From the NCBI GenBank assembly GCA_903879995.1, contig CAIRNW010000193.1, positions 1 to 8,926 on the forward strand: DNA of 8,926 nucleotides. The letters are read 5' to 3'. The DNA comes from an uncultured Bacteroidota bacterium (GTDB lineage: Bacteria; Bacteroidota; Bacteroidia; Chitinophagales; Chitinophagaceae). The first letter of the stretch is position 1. The number at the start of each line of letters is the position of its first letter. The translations under genes and the position numbers were made by a program. Of the stretch, positions 1 through 6,838 are shown piece after piece. Under the pieces are notes generated by a model. That model ran no database searches. It worked only from the letters and a program-made list of their open reading frames with translations, and had not been told where the DNA came from.

Positions 1-1027
1 ATTAGCCTCCGGGTCAATGACGGTTCCCTTTACTAAATTTTCTACTAACTGATGGGCAAAGTAGGGGGCTAGCGAACAGCCTTTGGTACCCAATCCATTG
101 AGTAGACCCCATTTTTTTTTCGGGCGAATCAAAACCTACCAGCGGTCTTCTTTCCATAGTACCCATCCGAATTGCAGCACGCTGTTCCACTACTTCAAAA
201 GGAATGGCCAGCCACTTCTCTAAGGCACTTACCGTTTGTTCTTTAAAGGAGCTGGTTGGGTTAGCATGATCAAAGCTCCACTCATAACTAGAGCCAGCCC
301 ACCAATACCCGGGACTGCTCAGCGGTAGAAGCGTTAATTTGTTTTTATAGACAAAGGAAGGAGGGAGGTCTGGAATTTTAAGTATCAAGGCCTCTCCCTT
401 AGTGGGCGCTAGTGGAATAGTAGATGAAATTTGCCGTTCTTGTATACGCGCCCCATCACAAAAAATCACACGGTTACAAGTAATATCCTTGTAGGTAAAT
501 CCAGTGTTTGTTTCTTTTAATTGATGAACATCAAAATTATACGCTCCAATTTTTTCCAGAGCACGCAACCGGTTGCGCCAACTAGATAAAAGTGATTGTA
601 CGTTGACTAAATAAGCAGGTCTGATCAACCCCACCTCATGGCAATTATGAAACAAATCCAGTTGAATGGGGGAATGGCTTGGAATTTCAAGATAGTTTGG
701 ATTCTCGCTCACTCTTCTTGAAAATAGGGCTGCTGCTTCGGGATTGCCAAAACATTCAATGATTGGTTTTGATTCAATTACAGCTACCTCCAAACAAGCC
801 CCCATTTCCACATACGCAGTTCTGCAAAAAGGGAGTAGTTGGTCGGCTAACCATGTTTTTACTTTATTTCTTCCAGTGACAGGATTGATCAACCCTCCCG
901 CTTGACGTGATGCAGTATGTGGGTTTTCCTGATCGATTACAAAGTGGTCGATTCCACTTTTTTCCAGGTAGTAACTAAGCCAGGTACCACTGATTCCTTG
1001 TCCAATGATCAGCACCTCTGTTTTCAT
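1..1027 (-). CDS. FAD-dependent oxidoreductase (DAO fold), frameshifted near the 3' end, runs off left edge
   Basis: Probable soluble flavoprotein of the D-amino-acid oxidase (DAO) superfamily; substrate unknown. The N-terminus has a Rossmann FAD-binding motif GQGISG (residues 9-14), an acidic residue after the second strand (FVIDQ, about 29-33), then GGLINPVTGR (44-53). The RMGTMERRPLVG stretch (287-298) resembles the conserved strand of the MnmC C-terminal and ThiO-like oxidases. As read, the frame ends at 14 after 337 residues, but everything after residue 305 looks unlike the family. The change falls in a run of nine A's on the coding strand (112-120). With eight A's the frame continues as WGLLNGLGTKGCSLAPYFA and stays open for 37 codons to base 1. 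GLGTKG plus an AP-containing helix is the expected FAD-contacting C-terminus, so the gene probably continues past the left edge. Start ATG (1025-1027) overlaps the upstream stop as ATGA, implying translational coupling. The frameshift could be a sequence error, a true mutation, or transcriptional slippage. Confidence 0.8.
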
Positions 1028-1893
1028 GGGAGCTTACGCTGTTCAATGATAAGGGATGAATAGGACGAACGTATAGGCGGCTGTGTTGAGTCGGGACTGC
1101 TGACAAGTACTGGTGGAACTTGAAAGCGACCGGGATAGCGGGCAACAACTTGATAAGAAATTTTAAGTGGGGATGGGTTATTGCTAATCCACTCCATGTT
1201 TAATTCTTTGTCAGTTAGTTGAAGCACTTTTCCGGCTCCGGTATGTGTGCTTAATGTCCTGACCATAGCAGGGTAGGTTCCAGCGGGCCATTGCTCGCGT
1301 AAAATAATTTTAGGACTATTACTGGCGGGCATTTCAATTTCTACCAACAAAGTATCTCCTGTAAAAACTGTCGCGTTGTCTGCAAGTTGTTCCCTTTGCG
1401 TTTTTGAATTTTTTGTAGATAGCCGTACTAGTTTTTTTGTTACAACGGTGGCATCAGACGTAGAGTAGGGTGTAGCGGCTTCGGCGGCATATTCCCATGG
1501 TTCTATTCGTAAGAAACCGGTTTTGTAAAGGGTCTCAGATTCAGATTTTATACGCAGTTGCCATGCAGCAGGTTTGCTGAACTCAAATGGAATATGAATA
1601 GGAAATTCAATCCATTCCATTTTAGTAGGCTCTACCGTGAAGTATTGATTTCCTTGCTGATTGAAAAACCAGCCGTCTACAGGATTTTTTTGAGTGGTAT
1701 CAATTAATTGTAAATGAATGGTACCCGTCCAATCATTTTTTGATTTATTAAATAGCTGAAATGCTAAGGAGGGTTGATCTCCTTGTCTTACAAAAGGAGG
1801 AATATTCAACTGGTTGATTCCAGTTGTTTTTTGTTGCGTGGCTGCCAGAAAAGGAACAAAAAGAAAAAGGGGTATCAAAAATTTCATAGACAT
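1024..1893 (-). CDS. Secreted mini alpha-2-macroglobulin-like protein lacking the thioester domain
   Basis: 289 residues. An N-terminal signal peptide (KFLIPLFLFVPFLAA, cleavage near residue 18) predicts export. Residues about 24-133 resemble the macroglobulin-type beta domain that precedes the thioester domain in Bacteroidota alpha-2-macroglobulins: PPFVRQGDQ, then VDGWFFN and NQYFTVEP, then a FPIHIPFEFSKP strand. Residues about 150-286 resemble the last bottom domain of the same proteins: VTKKLVRL, a GDTLLVEIEM strand, REQWPAG, and ARYPGRFQVPP near the end. The helical thioester domain, normally between these parts, and the long N-terminal macroglobulin array are absent; full-length relatives usually exceed 1,500 residues. 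No lipobox Cys is seen. A second ATG two codons in (M3) is an equally good start. The gene begins 10 bases after the sucD terminator T tract, with no visible -7 element of its own, and its TGA overlaps the oxidoreductase ATG. The family assignment rests on remembered motifs, not an alignment; the function of such a short form is unknown. Confidence 0.72.
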   Translation of the reverse strand: MSMKFLIPLFLFVPFLAATQQKTTGINQLNIPPFVRQGDQPSLAFQLFNKSKNDWTGTIHLQLIDTTQKNPVDGWFFNQQGNQYFTVEPTKMEWIEFPIHIPFEFSKPAAWQLRIKSESETLYKTGFLRIEPWEYAAEAATPYSTSDATVVTKKLVRLSTKNSKTQREQLADNATVFTGDTLLVEIEMPASNSPKIILREQWPAGTYPAMVRTLSTHTGAGKVLQLTDKELNMEWISNNPSPLKISYQVVARYPGRFQVPPVLVSSPDSTQPPIRSSYSSLIIEQRKLP

Positions 1894-1903
1894 TTCAGTC
1901 GAT

Positions 1904-1925
1904 AAAAAAACCCCGTGAGGGGTTT
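1904..1925 (-). terminator. Rho-independent terminator after sucD
   Basis: On the minus strand, a 7-bp perfect stem AAACCCC / GGGGTTT (1908-1925) closes a TCAC loop and runs into a T tract: seven T's in total, opposite A's at 1904-1910, the first three in the stem. It starts three bases after the sucD stop codon and ends about 10 bases before the ATG of the macroglobulin-like gene, so downstream transcription needs readthrough or an unseen promoter. Confidence 0.88.
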
Positions 1926-1928
1926 GGA

Positions 1929-2804
1929 TTATTTTTTTAAGATGCTAGCCATTTTAATTCCAATATCTGCGGGGCTACTCACCACATGTATGCCGCACTC
2001 ACTCATGATCTGCATTTTTGCAGCGGCAGTATCCTCCGCTCCTCCAACTATCGCTCCTGCATGACCCATTCTTCTTCCTGGAGGGGCTGTTTGTCCTGCA
2101 ATAAAACCTACAACGGGTTTTTTGTTGCCATTCGCCTTGATCCAGCGCGCAGCTTCCGCTTCCATACCACCCCCTATTTCTCCAATCATTACAATAGCAT
2201 CGGTTGCTGGATCATTCATAAAGAGTTCAACTGCTTCCTTGGTTGTGGTACCGATAATAGGGTCACCTCCGATACCAACAGCTGTAGAGATACCCAGACC
2301 TGCTTTTGCTACTTGATCAGCCGCTTCATAGGTAAGTGTTCCTGATTTGGAAACGATACCAACTCGTCCTTTTATAAATACAAAACCGGGCATGATTCCA
2401 ACTTTACACTCACCTGCAGTGATAACACCGGGGCAGTTTGGTCCAACGAGTCTGGTATTTTTTCCTTGTAGATAGTTTTTTACATTGACCATATCCTGCA
2501 CAGGGATACCTTCTGTGATACAAACCACCAACTCAATACCTGCTTCAGCGGCCTCCATGATTGCATCGGCTGCAAAGGCAGGTGGAACAAAAATGATACT
2601 CACATTAGCGCCGGTTTGTTTTACACCATCCGCTACCGAATTAAAAACAGGACGGTCCAAGTGGAGTGTTCCACCTTTGCCTGGGGTTACGCCGCCCACC
2701 ACCTGAGTTCCGTATTCAATCATTTGCGTGGCGTGAAAAGTACCTTCTGTACCCGTAAAACCCTGCACCAGGATTTTAGAATTCTTATTGATCAGAATGC
2801 TCAT
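1929..2804 (-). CDS. sucD: Succinyl-CoA synthetase (succinate-CoA ligase) subunit alpha
   Basis: Cytoplasmic TCA-cycle enzyme that interconverts succinyl-CoA and succinate with formation of ATP or GTP, acting with the beta subunit SucC. At 291 residues it is full length for the family. Visible signatures are the N-terminal CoA-binding Rossmann loop [10 protein letters not shown] (15-24), GPNCPGV (121-127), SKSGTLTYE (152-160), and the active-site loop [11 protein letters not shown], whose His248 is the phosphorylated histidine equivalent to E. coli His246. The ATG at 2802-2804 fits the usual MSILI start, and no Shine-Dalgarno sequence is evident. A TACCTTTG -7 element lies 22 bases upstream in the short gap after the MlaF-like gene, so sucD probably has its own promoter as well as possible readthrough from the transport genes. 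A strong terminator follows directly. No sucC lies in the window, so the beta subunit must be encoded elsewhere. Confidence 0.97.
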   Translation of the reverse strand: MSILINKNSKILVQGFTGTEGTFHATQMIEYGTQVVGGVTPGKGGTLHLDRPVFNSVADGVKQTGANVSIIFVPPAFAADAIMEAAEAGIELVVCITEGIPVQDMVNVKNYLQGKNTRLVGPNCPGVITAGECKVGIMPGFVFIKGRVGIVSKSGTLTYEAADQVAKAGLGISTAVGIGGDPIIGTTTKEAVELFMNDPATDAIVMIGEIGGGMEAEAARWIKANGNKKPVVGFIAGQTAPPGRRMGHAGAIVGGAEDTAAAKMQIMSECGIHVVSSPADIGIKMASILKK

Positions 2805-2826
2805 ATTAACAGTCTAAAAGTTGCCG

Positions 2827-2834
2827 CAAAGGTA
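2827..2834 (-). promoter_or_regulatory. Bacteroidota -7 promoter element for sucD (TACCTTTG)
   Basis: A perfect match to the Bacteroidota primary-sigma -7 consensus TAnnTTTG on the minus strand, in the 41-base gap between the MlaF-like gene and sucD. The transcript would start near 2824-2822, giving a leader of about 20 bases. I see no clear -33 TTG box at the usual distance; that region is the 3' end of the upstream gene. Confidence 0.6.
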
Positions 2835-2845
2835 GGGAAATGTGA

Positions 2846-3658
2846 TCAGGGTCGGATCATTTGATCCATGTTCCTGTCATTGGGGATTTTGCCTGTTTCC
2901 TCCAACATTCGCATGTCTTTGGCATCCCGTAAAAACTCGGAGGCAAAGATGAAGTCGTTCAAGCGCTGATTTTTGCTGAAAATGATTTCTTTTCGGGTGC
3001 CTTCCCATTCCTTTTTACCCTGGTACATGTACAGGATATAATCTCCAATCTCCATGACACTATTCATGTCGTGCGTATTCACCACCGTAGTAATTTGATA
3101 TTCCAATGTCAATTCCCTGATAAGTTTATCAATTACCAATGAGGTTTGCGGATCCAGTCCGGAATTGGGTTCGTCACAAAATAGATACTTGGGGTTGAGT
3201 ACTATGGCGCGTGCCAAGGCAACTCTTTTTTTCATACCGCCACTCAGCTCGGCAGGATACTTTTTGTTCACTCCTGCTAAATTAACCCGGTCTAATACCG
3301 CATTCACTCTTTTTAATTTTTCTCCCGTGGTATCCTGGGTGAACATATTTAAGGGGAACATGATATTTTCCTCTACGGTTAAGGAATCAAATAAAGCAGA
3401 TCCCTGAAATAGCATTCCTATTTCCTTGCGAATTAAAGTTTTTGCTTCGGGCTCCATGGTGGTGAAATTGTTTCCATGATAAAAAATGGATCCCTGGTCA
3501 GGATTTAATAATCCCACCATGCATTTCATCAACACCGTTTTTCCACTCCCACTGGCACCAATAATTAAATTGCAACGGCCGGCTTCCATTTGAGCACTGA
3601 CCTCCTCGATGACCACTTTGTCTCCGAATTTTTTTTGTATGTTTTTTACTTCAATCAT
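2846..3658 (-). CDS. mlaF: MlaF-type ABC transporter ATPase (lipid/MCE transport)
   Basis: Cytoplasmic ATPase subunit of an MCE-type phospholipid ABC importer or exporter, 270 residues from the chosen start. Walker A is GASGSGKT (34-41), the Q-loop Gln is at 85 (FQGS), the ABC signature is LSGGM (138-142) followed by KKRVALARA, Walker B is YLFCDEP with D162 and E163, the D-loop is SGLDP, and the switch His is H196. The GGMKKRVALARAI form is typical of the MlaF/Ttg2A/Mkl branch. I choose ATG 3656-3658 over the upstream ATG at 3697: the protein then begins MIEVKNIQKKFG as expected, 4 bases after the permease stop, whereas the longer form adds 13 unusual residues and overlaps the permease. The region after about residue 225 is a short C-terminal extension, as in other MlaF proteins. 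Pairing with the MlaE-like permease upstream supports the assignment; no MCE gene follows. Confidence 0.92.
   Translation of the reverse strand: MIEVKNIQKKFGDKVVIEEVSAQMEAGRCNLIIGASGSGKTVLMKCMVGLLNPDQGSIFYHGNNFTTMEPEAKTLIRKEIGMLFQGSALFDSLTVEENIMFPLNMFTQDTTGEKLKRVNAVLDRVNLAGVNKKYPAELSGGMKKRVALARAIVLNPKYLFCDEPNSGLDPQTSLVIDKLIRELTLEYQITTVVNTHDMNSVMEIGDYILYMYQGKKEWEGTRKEIIFSKNQRLNDFIFASEFLRDAKDMRMLEETGKIPNDRNMDQMIRP
2854..2867. repeat. Inverted repeat GGATCA-tt-TGATCC at the MlaF 3' end, upstream of the sucD promoter
   Basis: Perfect 6-bp arms with a 2-base spacer. It lies inside the last codons of the ATPase gene, about 20 bases upstream of the sucD -7 element, in the zone where a -33 box or operator would sit. 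A further TGATCA lies at 2843-2848. It could be an operator half-site pair, but it also encodes protein and may be chance. Confidence 0.3.
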
Positions 3659-3662
3659 GGAG

Positions 3663-4400
3663 TTAGAGTAGCAACGCTGATAGAATATAATCGGCAAACA
3701 GAATTAATACACAGCTAACCACTACAGCCTTGGTGCTTGCTTTTCCTATTTCCAAAGCACCCCCACGTACGTGGTAGCCATAAAAAGCAGGAATGCTTGA
3801 TAGGATAAAAGCAAAAACATAGGACTTTGTTAATGCAAAGAAAACATTGTAGGGAAGAAAATCAGAGGCGAGTCCTTTGTCGTACAAATTAGGAGAAATT
3901 ATTCCGGCTGCTGTTCCAGCTAAACGACCTCCCCAAATTCCCAACACCATGGCAATGATAACCAGTAAGGGAATCATGAGCATCGCTGCAATAATTTTAG
4001 GAAGAATTAAATACGTTTTTGTGTTAATACCCATGATCTCCAGCGCATCAATTTGTTCGCTGACTCGCATATTTCCCAACTCACTGGCAATGCGGCTTCC
4101 AGCCACACCGGCCAACACTACACAAACAAGGGTAGGGGCAAACTCAAGAATCACTGTATCTCTTACAATTTGTGCAATCGTTGAAATCGGAATAAGTGGG
4201 CTGACAAGTTGATAAGCTGTTTGTATGGTGGAGACAGCCCCTATAAAAACGGAAATGATAGTGACAATGCCCAAAGAGCCGAATCCTATTTCAGTGCATT
4301 GCCGCATGAGTTCCTTCCAATACATCTGCCGGTTCTCTAATTTTTTAAACATGCCTTTGAGCATGAGTAAAAAACGGCCTATATCTGAAAGTAATGTCAT
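3663..4400 (-). CDS. mlaE: MlaE-type ABC transporter permease
   Basis: Inner-membrane permease of an MCE-type lipid transporter; partner of the ATPase encoded 4 bases downstream. At 245 residues it matches the family (about 250-260). An N-terminal interfacial segment is followed by hydrophobic spans at roughly 42-67, 83-100, 130-157, 185-204 and 223-244. The family hallmark is GSRIASELG...SEQIDALEIMG (101-124), the cytoplasmic coupling segment that contacts the ATPase. The start ATG (4398-4400) lies 12 bases after the maeB stop with no strong Shine-Dalgarno sequence. The spacing indicates cotranscription with maeB and the ATPase gene. In Proteobacteria this pair works with MlaD (an MCE ring), MlaB and MlaC; none of those genes is present here. 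Transport direction and lipid cargo cannot be told from sequence. Confidence 0.93.
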   Translation of the reverse strand: MTLLSDIGRFLLMLKGMFKKLENRQMYWKELMRQCTEIGFGSLGIVTIISVFIGAVSTIQTAYQLVSPLIPISTIAQIVRDTVILEFAPTLVCVVLAGVAGSRIASELGNMRVSEQIDALEIMGINTKTYLILPKIIAAMLMIPLLVIIAMVLGIWGGRLAGTAAGIISPNLYDKGLASDFLPYNVFFALTKSYVFAFILSSIPAFYGYHVRGGALEIGKASTKAVVVSCVLILFADYILSALLL

Positions 4401-4412
4401 GGATGATCTGCC

Positions 4413-6743
4413 CTATTTTTTAAAACGTTTCCACCAACGGGATTTCTTGACAATTTCCTCGGAATTATTATTCTTGCTTTTTAACTGTGCGTCTACAATA
4501 GCAATGGCAGCCATATTTACAATACTTCGAATTGAGCTTCCCAGTTGTAAAATGTGTACCGGTTTCTTCAAGCCCAGTAAAATAGGACCCACCGCATCGG
4601 CAGAACCCAACTCTTTCATAAGATTATAGGCAATATTTCCTGCAGAAAGATTAGGGAATATCAATGTATTCACATCCTGATCGGCTAACTCGCTAAAAGG
4701 ATAATTCTCTACCATCAATTCCTTGTTGAATGCCAAACTAGCTTGCATCTCTCCGTCTACAATCAATGCAGGCGCTTTTTCTTTGATAATTTTTCTTGCC
4801 TTGGCCACAAGTTTTGCTTCGGGCGAATTGCTACTTCCAAAATTGGAGTAACTCAACAAGGCAATGCGTGGTGTGATATTGAACTGACGAATTTCTTTAG
4901 CTGCAAGTAATGTAATCTCCGCTAATTCTTCTGCCGTTGGATTAAAATTAACCGTCGTATCTGCGAGGAAAATGGGGCCTTTTTTTGTCAGCATCATATA
5001 CATGCCAGCAATTTTGCTTACTCCTTCCTCCATTCCAATGATTTGAATAGCGGGACGTATGGTATCCGGATAATTTTTAGTTAATCCAGAAATCATAGCA
5101 TCGGCATCACCACATTCAACCATCATACAACCATAGTGGTTGCGGTCTTTCATAATTTTTTTTGCTTCATAGGCATTGAATCCTTTGCGTCCCATCCGGC
5201 TAAGAAAAAGTTCTCCATATTGATTTCTTTTTTCTTCCGTGACATCACTGCGTGGATCAAAAATGGGTAAGCTGTCTAGATCAACTGCATTTTCTTCTGC
5301 AATTTTTCTAATCTTCTCTTCATTGCCTAGCAGAATTGGAAAACCAATTCCTTCGTCAAAGACTATTTGTGCGGCCTTTAATACTTTGGGATTATCTGCC
5401 TCGGCAAAAACAATGCGCTTGGGATTTTTTCGAGCCTTACTTCCAATGGCGCGCATTACTTGGTTATCAAGTCCTAATCTTTTATTAAGTTCTTGTTTGT
5501 ACCGATCCCAATCCTGTATCGGAGCCTTGGCTACTCCACTTTCCATAGCGGCTTTTGCCACGGCAGGGGCAACACTGGCAAGTAATCTTGGATCCAGTGG
5601 CTTTGGAATAATATAGTTCGGTCCAAAACTGATATTGGATTCGTTATAAGCCATATTTACAATATCAGGCACAGGCGATTTGGTGAGTTCAGCTAGCGCT
5701 TTAACGGCTGCCAGCTTCATGGCTTCATTGATAGTGCTGGCTCTTACATCTAAAGCTCCTCTGAATATGTAAGGGAAACCTAATACATTATTCACCTGAT
5801 TAGGATAATCACTTCTACCCGTGGCCATGATGATATCCTTTCGTGCTTCCGTAGCATCTTCCCAGCTAATTTCGGGGTCGGGATTTGCCATGGCAAAAAC
5901 AATAGGATTTTTTGCCATGCTCTTTATCATCTCTTTATTGAGTAAGCCACCTTTACTCAGACCAATAAATACATCCGCATCTTTTAATGCATCAGTCAAG
6001 GACAAATTTTTTCCTTTGGCAAGGAATTCTTTTTTTAATTCGTCCAAATCATTTCGGCTCTCGTGTACTAGCCCTTTCGAATCATAAACCCAGAAATTTT
6101 CCCGCTTGGCGCCCAAGGCAACATAGAGTTTCATACAGGCTACCGCAGCAGCACCCGCCCCACTCACAACAAATTTTAATTTGTCCATTCTCTTTTTCTG
6201 TAACTCACAAGCATTCAGTAAAGCGGCAGCACTGATAATGGCGGTTCCATGCTGATCGTCGTGCATGATAGGAATCCGCATTTCCTCTTTTAATCGCTTT
6301 TCAATATAAAAACACTCCGGCGCTTTGATATCTTCCAGGTTGATGCCACCGAATGTTGGCTCCAGCGCTTTTACGATTTCTACAAACTTGGCAGGATCTT
6401 TCTCGTTAATCTCAATATCAAATACATCGATGTCTGCAAAAATTTTAAAAAGCACACCCTTGCCCTCCATTACGGGTTTGCCCGCTTCGGGTCCAATATC
6501 ACCAAGTCCAAGTACTGCAGTACCGTTGCTGATCACCGCCACTAAGTTCCCTTTTGCGGTGTATTTGTAAACATCATCGGGATTGGCGGCAATTTCCAAA
6601 CAAGGGGAGGCCACGCCTGGAGAGTAGGCCAGGGATAGATCTCGTTGAGTTTTTGCTTCTTTGGTGGGTACTACTTCAATTTTTCCTGGCCTCCCTTTTG
6701 CATGATATTCCAAGGCCTGCTGCTTACGTAGATCACTAGCCAT
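4413..6743 (-). CDS. maeB: NADP-dependent malic enzyme with C-terminal phosphotransacetylase-like domain
   Basis: Decarboxylates malate to pyruvate with reduction of NAD(P), linking the TCA cycle to pyruvate and supplying NADPH. The 776 residues match the two-domain MaeB architecture. The malic-enzyme half (about 1-430) has the catalytic Tyr40 in [10 protein letters not shown], Lys95 in MEGKGVLFK, metal-binding residues in NLEDI (E137, D138) and HDDQHGT (D163), the nucleotide loop GAGAAA (195-200) and [10 protein letters not shown] (283-292). The second half (about 438-755) is a phosphate-acetyltransferase-like domain ([13 protein letters not shown] near its start, [20 protein letters not shown] near its end). 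In E. coli MaeB this domain mediates allosteric control by acetyl-CoA and related metabolites rather than known transferase activity. The protein ends in an unusual basic aromatic tail, [11 protein letters not shown] (766-776). The start ATG (6741-6743) follows an A-rich leader with a hairpin and a -7 element. Heads a probable maeB-mlaE-mlaF transcript. Confidence 0.96.
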   Translation of the reverse strand: MASDLRKQQALEYHAKGRPGKIEVVPTKEAKTQRDLSLAYSPGVASPCLEIAANPDDVYKYTAKGNLVAVISNGTAVLGLGDIGPEAGKPVMEGKGVLFKIFADIDVFDIEINEKDPAKFVEIVKALEPTFGGINLEDIKAPECFYIEKRLKEEMRIPIMHDDQHGTAIISAAALLNACELQKKRMDKLKFVVSGAGAAAVACMKLYVALGAKRENFWVYDSKGLVHESRNDLDELKKEFLAKGKNLSLTDALKDADVFIGLSKGGLLNKEMIKSMAKNPIVFAMANPDPEISWEDATEARKDIIMATGRSDYPNQVNNVLGFPYIFRGALDVRASTINEAMKLAAVKALAELTKSPVPDIVNMAYNESNISFGPNYIIPKPLDPRLLASVAPAVAKAAMESGVAKAPIQDWDRYKQELNKRLGLDNQVMRAIGSKARKNPKRIVFAEADNPKVLKAAQIVFDEGIGFPILLGNEEKIRKIAEENAVDLDSLPIFDPRSDVTEEKRNQYGELFLSRMGRKGFNAYEAKKIMKDRNHYGCMMVECGDADAMISGLTKNYPDTIRPAIQIIGMEEGVSKIAGMYMMLTKKGPIFLADTTVNFNPTAEELAEITLLAAKEIRQFNITPRIALLSYSNFGSSNSPEAKLVAKARKIIKEKAPALIVDGEMQASLAFNKELMVENYPFSELADQDVNTLIFPNLSAGNIAYNLMKELGSADAVGPILLGLKKPVHILQLGSSIRSIVNMAAIAIVDAQLKSKNNNSEEIVKKSRWWKRFKK

Positions 6744-6762
6744 TTGTTCGTATTAGTTGTTA

Positions 6763-6783
6763 AATTCAGCTTGATACTGAATT
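6763..6783 (-). promoter_or_regulatory. Inverted repeat in the maeB leader (possible 5'-end hairpin or operator)
   Basis: Perfect 7-bp arms AATTCAG / CTGAATT around a 7-base loop, lying between the maeB -7 element and its ATG. With transcription starting near 6786, the stem would form within the first few bases of the mRNA, where it could stabilise the transcript. As DNA it could be a dimeric regulator site just downstream of the start point. No T tract follows, so it is not a terminator. Confidence 0.45.
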
Positions 6784-6789
6784 GATTTG

Positions 6790-6797
6790 TAAAGGTA
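6790..6797 (-). promoter_or_regulatory. Bacteroidota -7-like element for maeB (TACCTTTA)
   Basis: Matches TAnnTTTG except for the last base (A instead of G) and sits in the 95-base gap between the amidohydrolase and maeB genes. It shares the longer string CCCTACCTTT with the sucD promoter. The predicted leader is about 40-45 bases and contains the inverted repeat at 6763-6783. No convincing -33 box is seen. Confidence 0.5.
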
Positions 6798-6838
6798 GGG
6801 CAAAATAACAGCTCATGCTCATTGGAGAAATAACCATA

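Noticed and set aside
1908..1935. Terminator hairpin acting on the plus strand
   Set aside because: No plus-strand gene ends here, and on that strand the stem is followed by GGATTA before any T run. The minus-strand reading, directly after the sucD stop, is the natural one.
1929..2804. sucD without adjacent sucC as a sign of an incomplete enzyme
   Set aside because: The two subunits are known to be encoded apart in some bacteria, and SucD is complete with its active-site His, so a distant sucC is the simple explanation.
1986..2864. Several plus-strand open frames opposite sucD
   Set aside because: They mirror a strongly conserved gene, have no promoter or recognisable domain, and overlap each other in different frames.
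3659..3697. Upstream ATG extending the MlaF-like ATPase by 13 residues
   Set aside because: It overlaps the permease 3' end and adds residues with no family counterpart. The ATG at 3656-3658 gives the standard ABC N-terminus 4 bases after the permease stop.
4225..6739. Plus-strand open frames of 60-134 codons opposite maeB and mlaE
   Set aside because: They are antisense shadows of clear enzymes, with low-complexity Ser/Ala-rich translations and no supporting signals.
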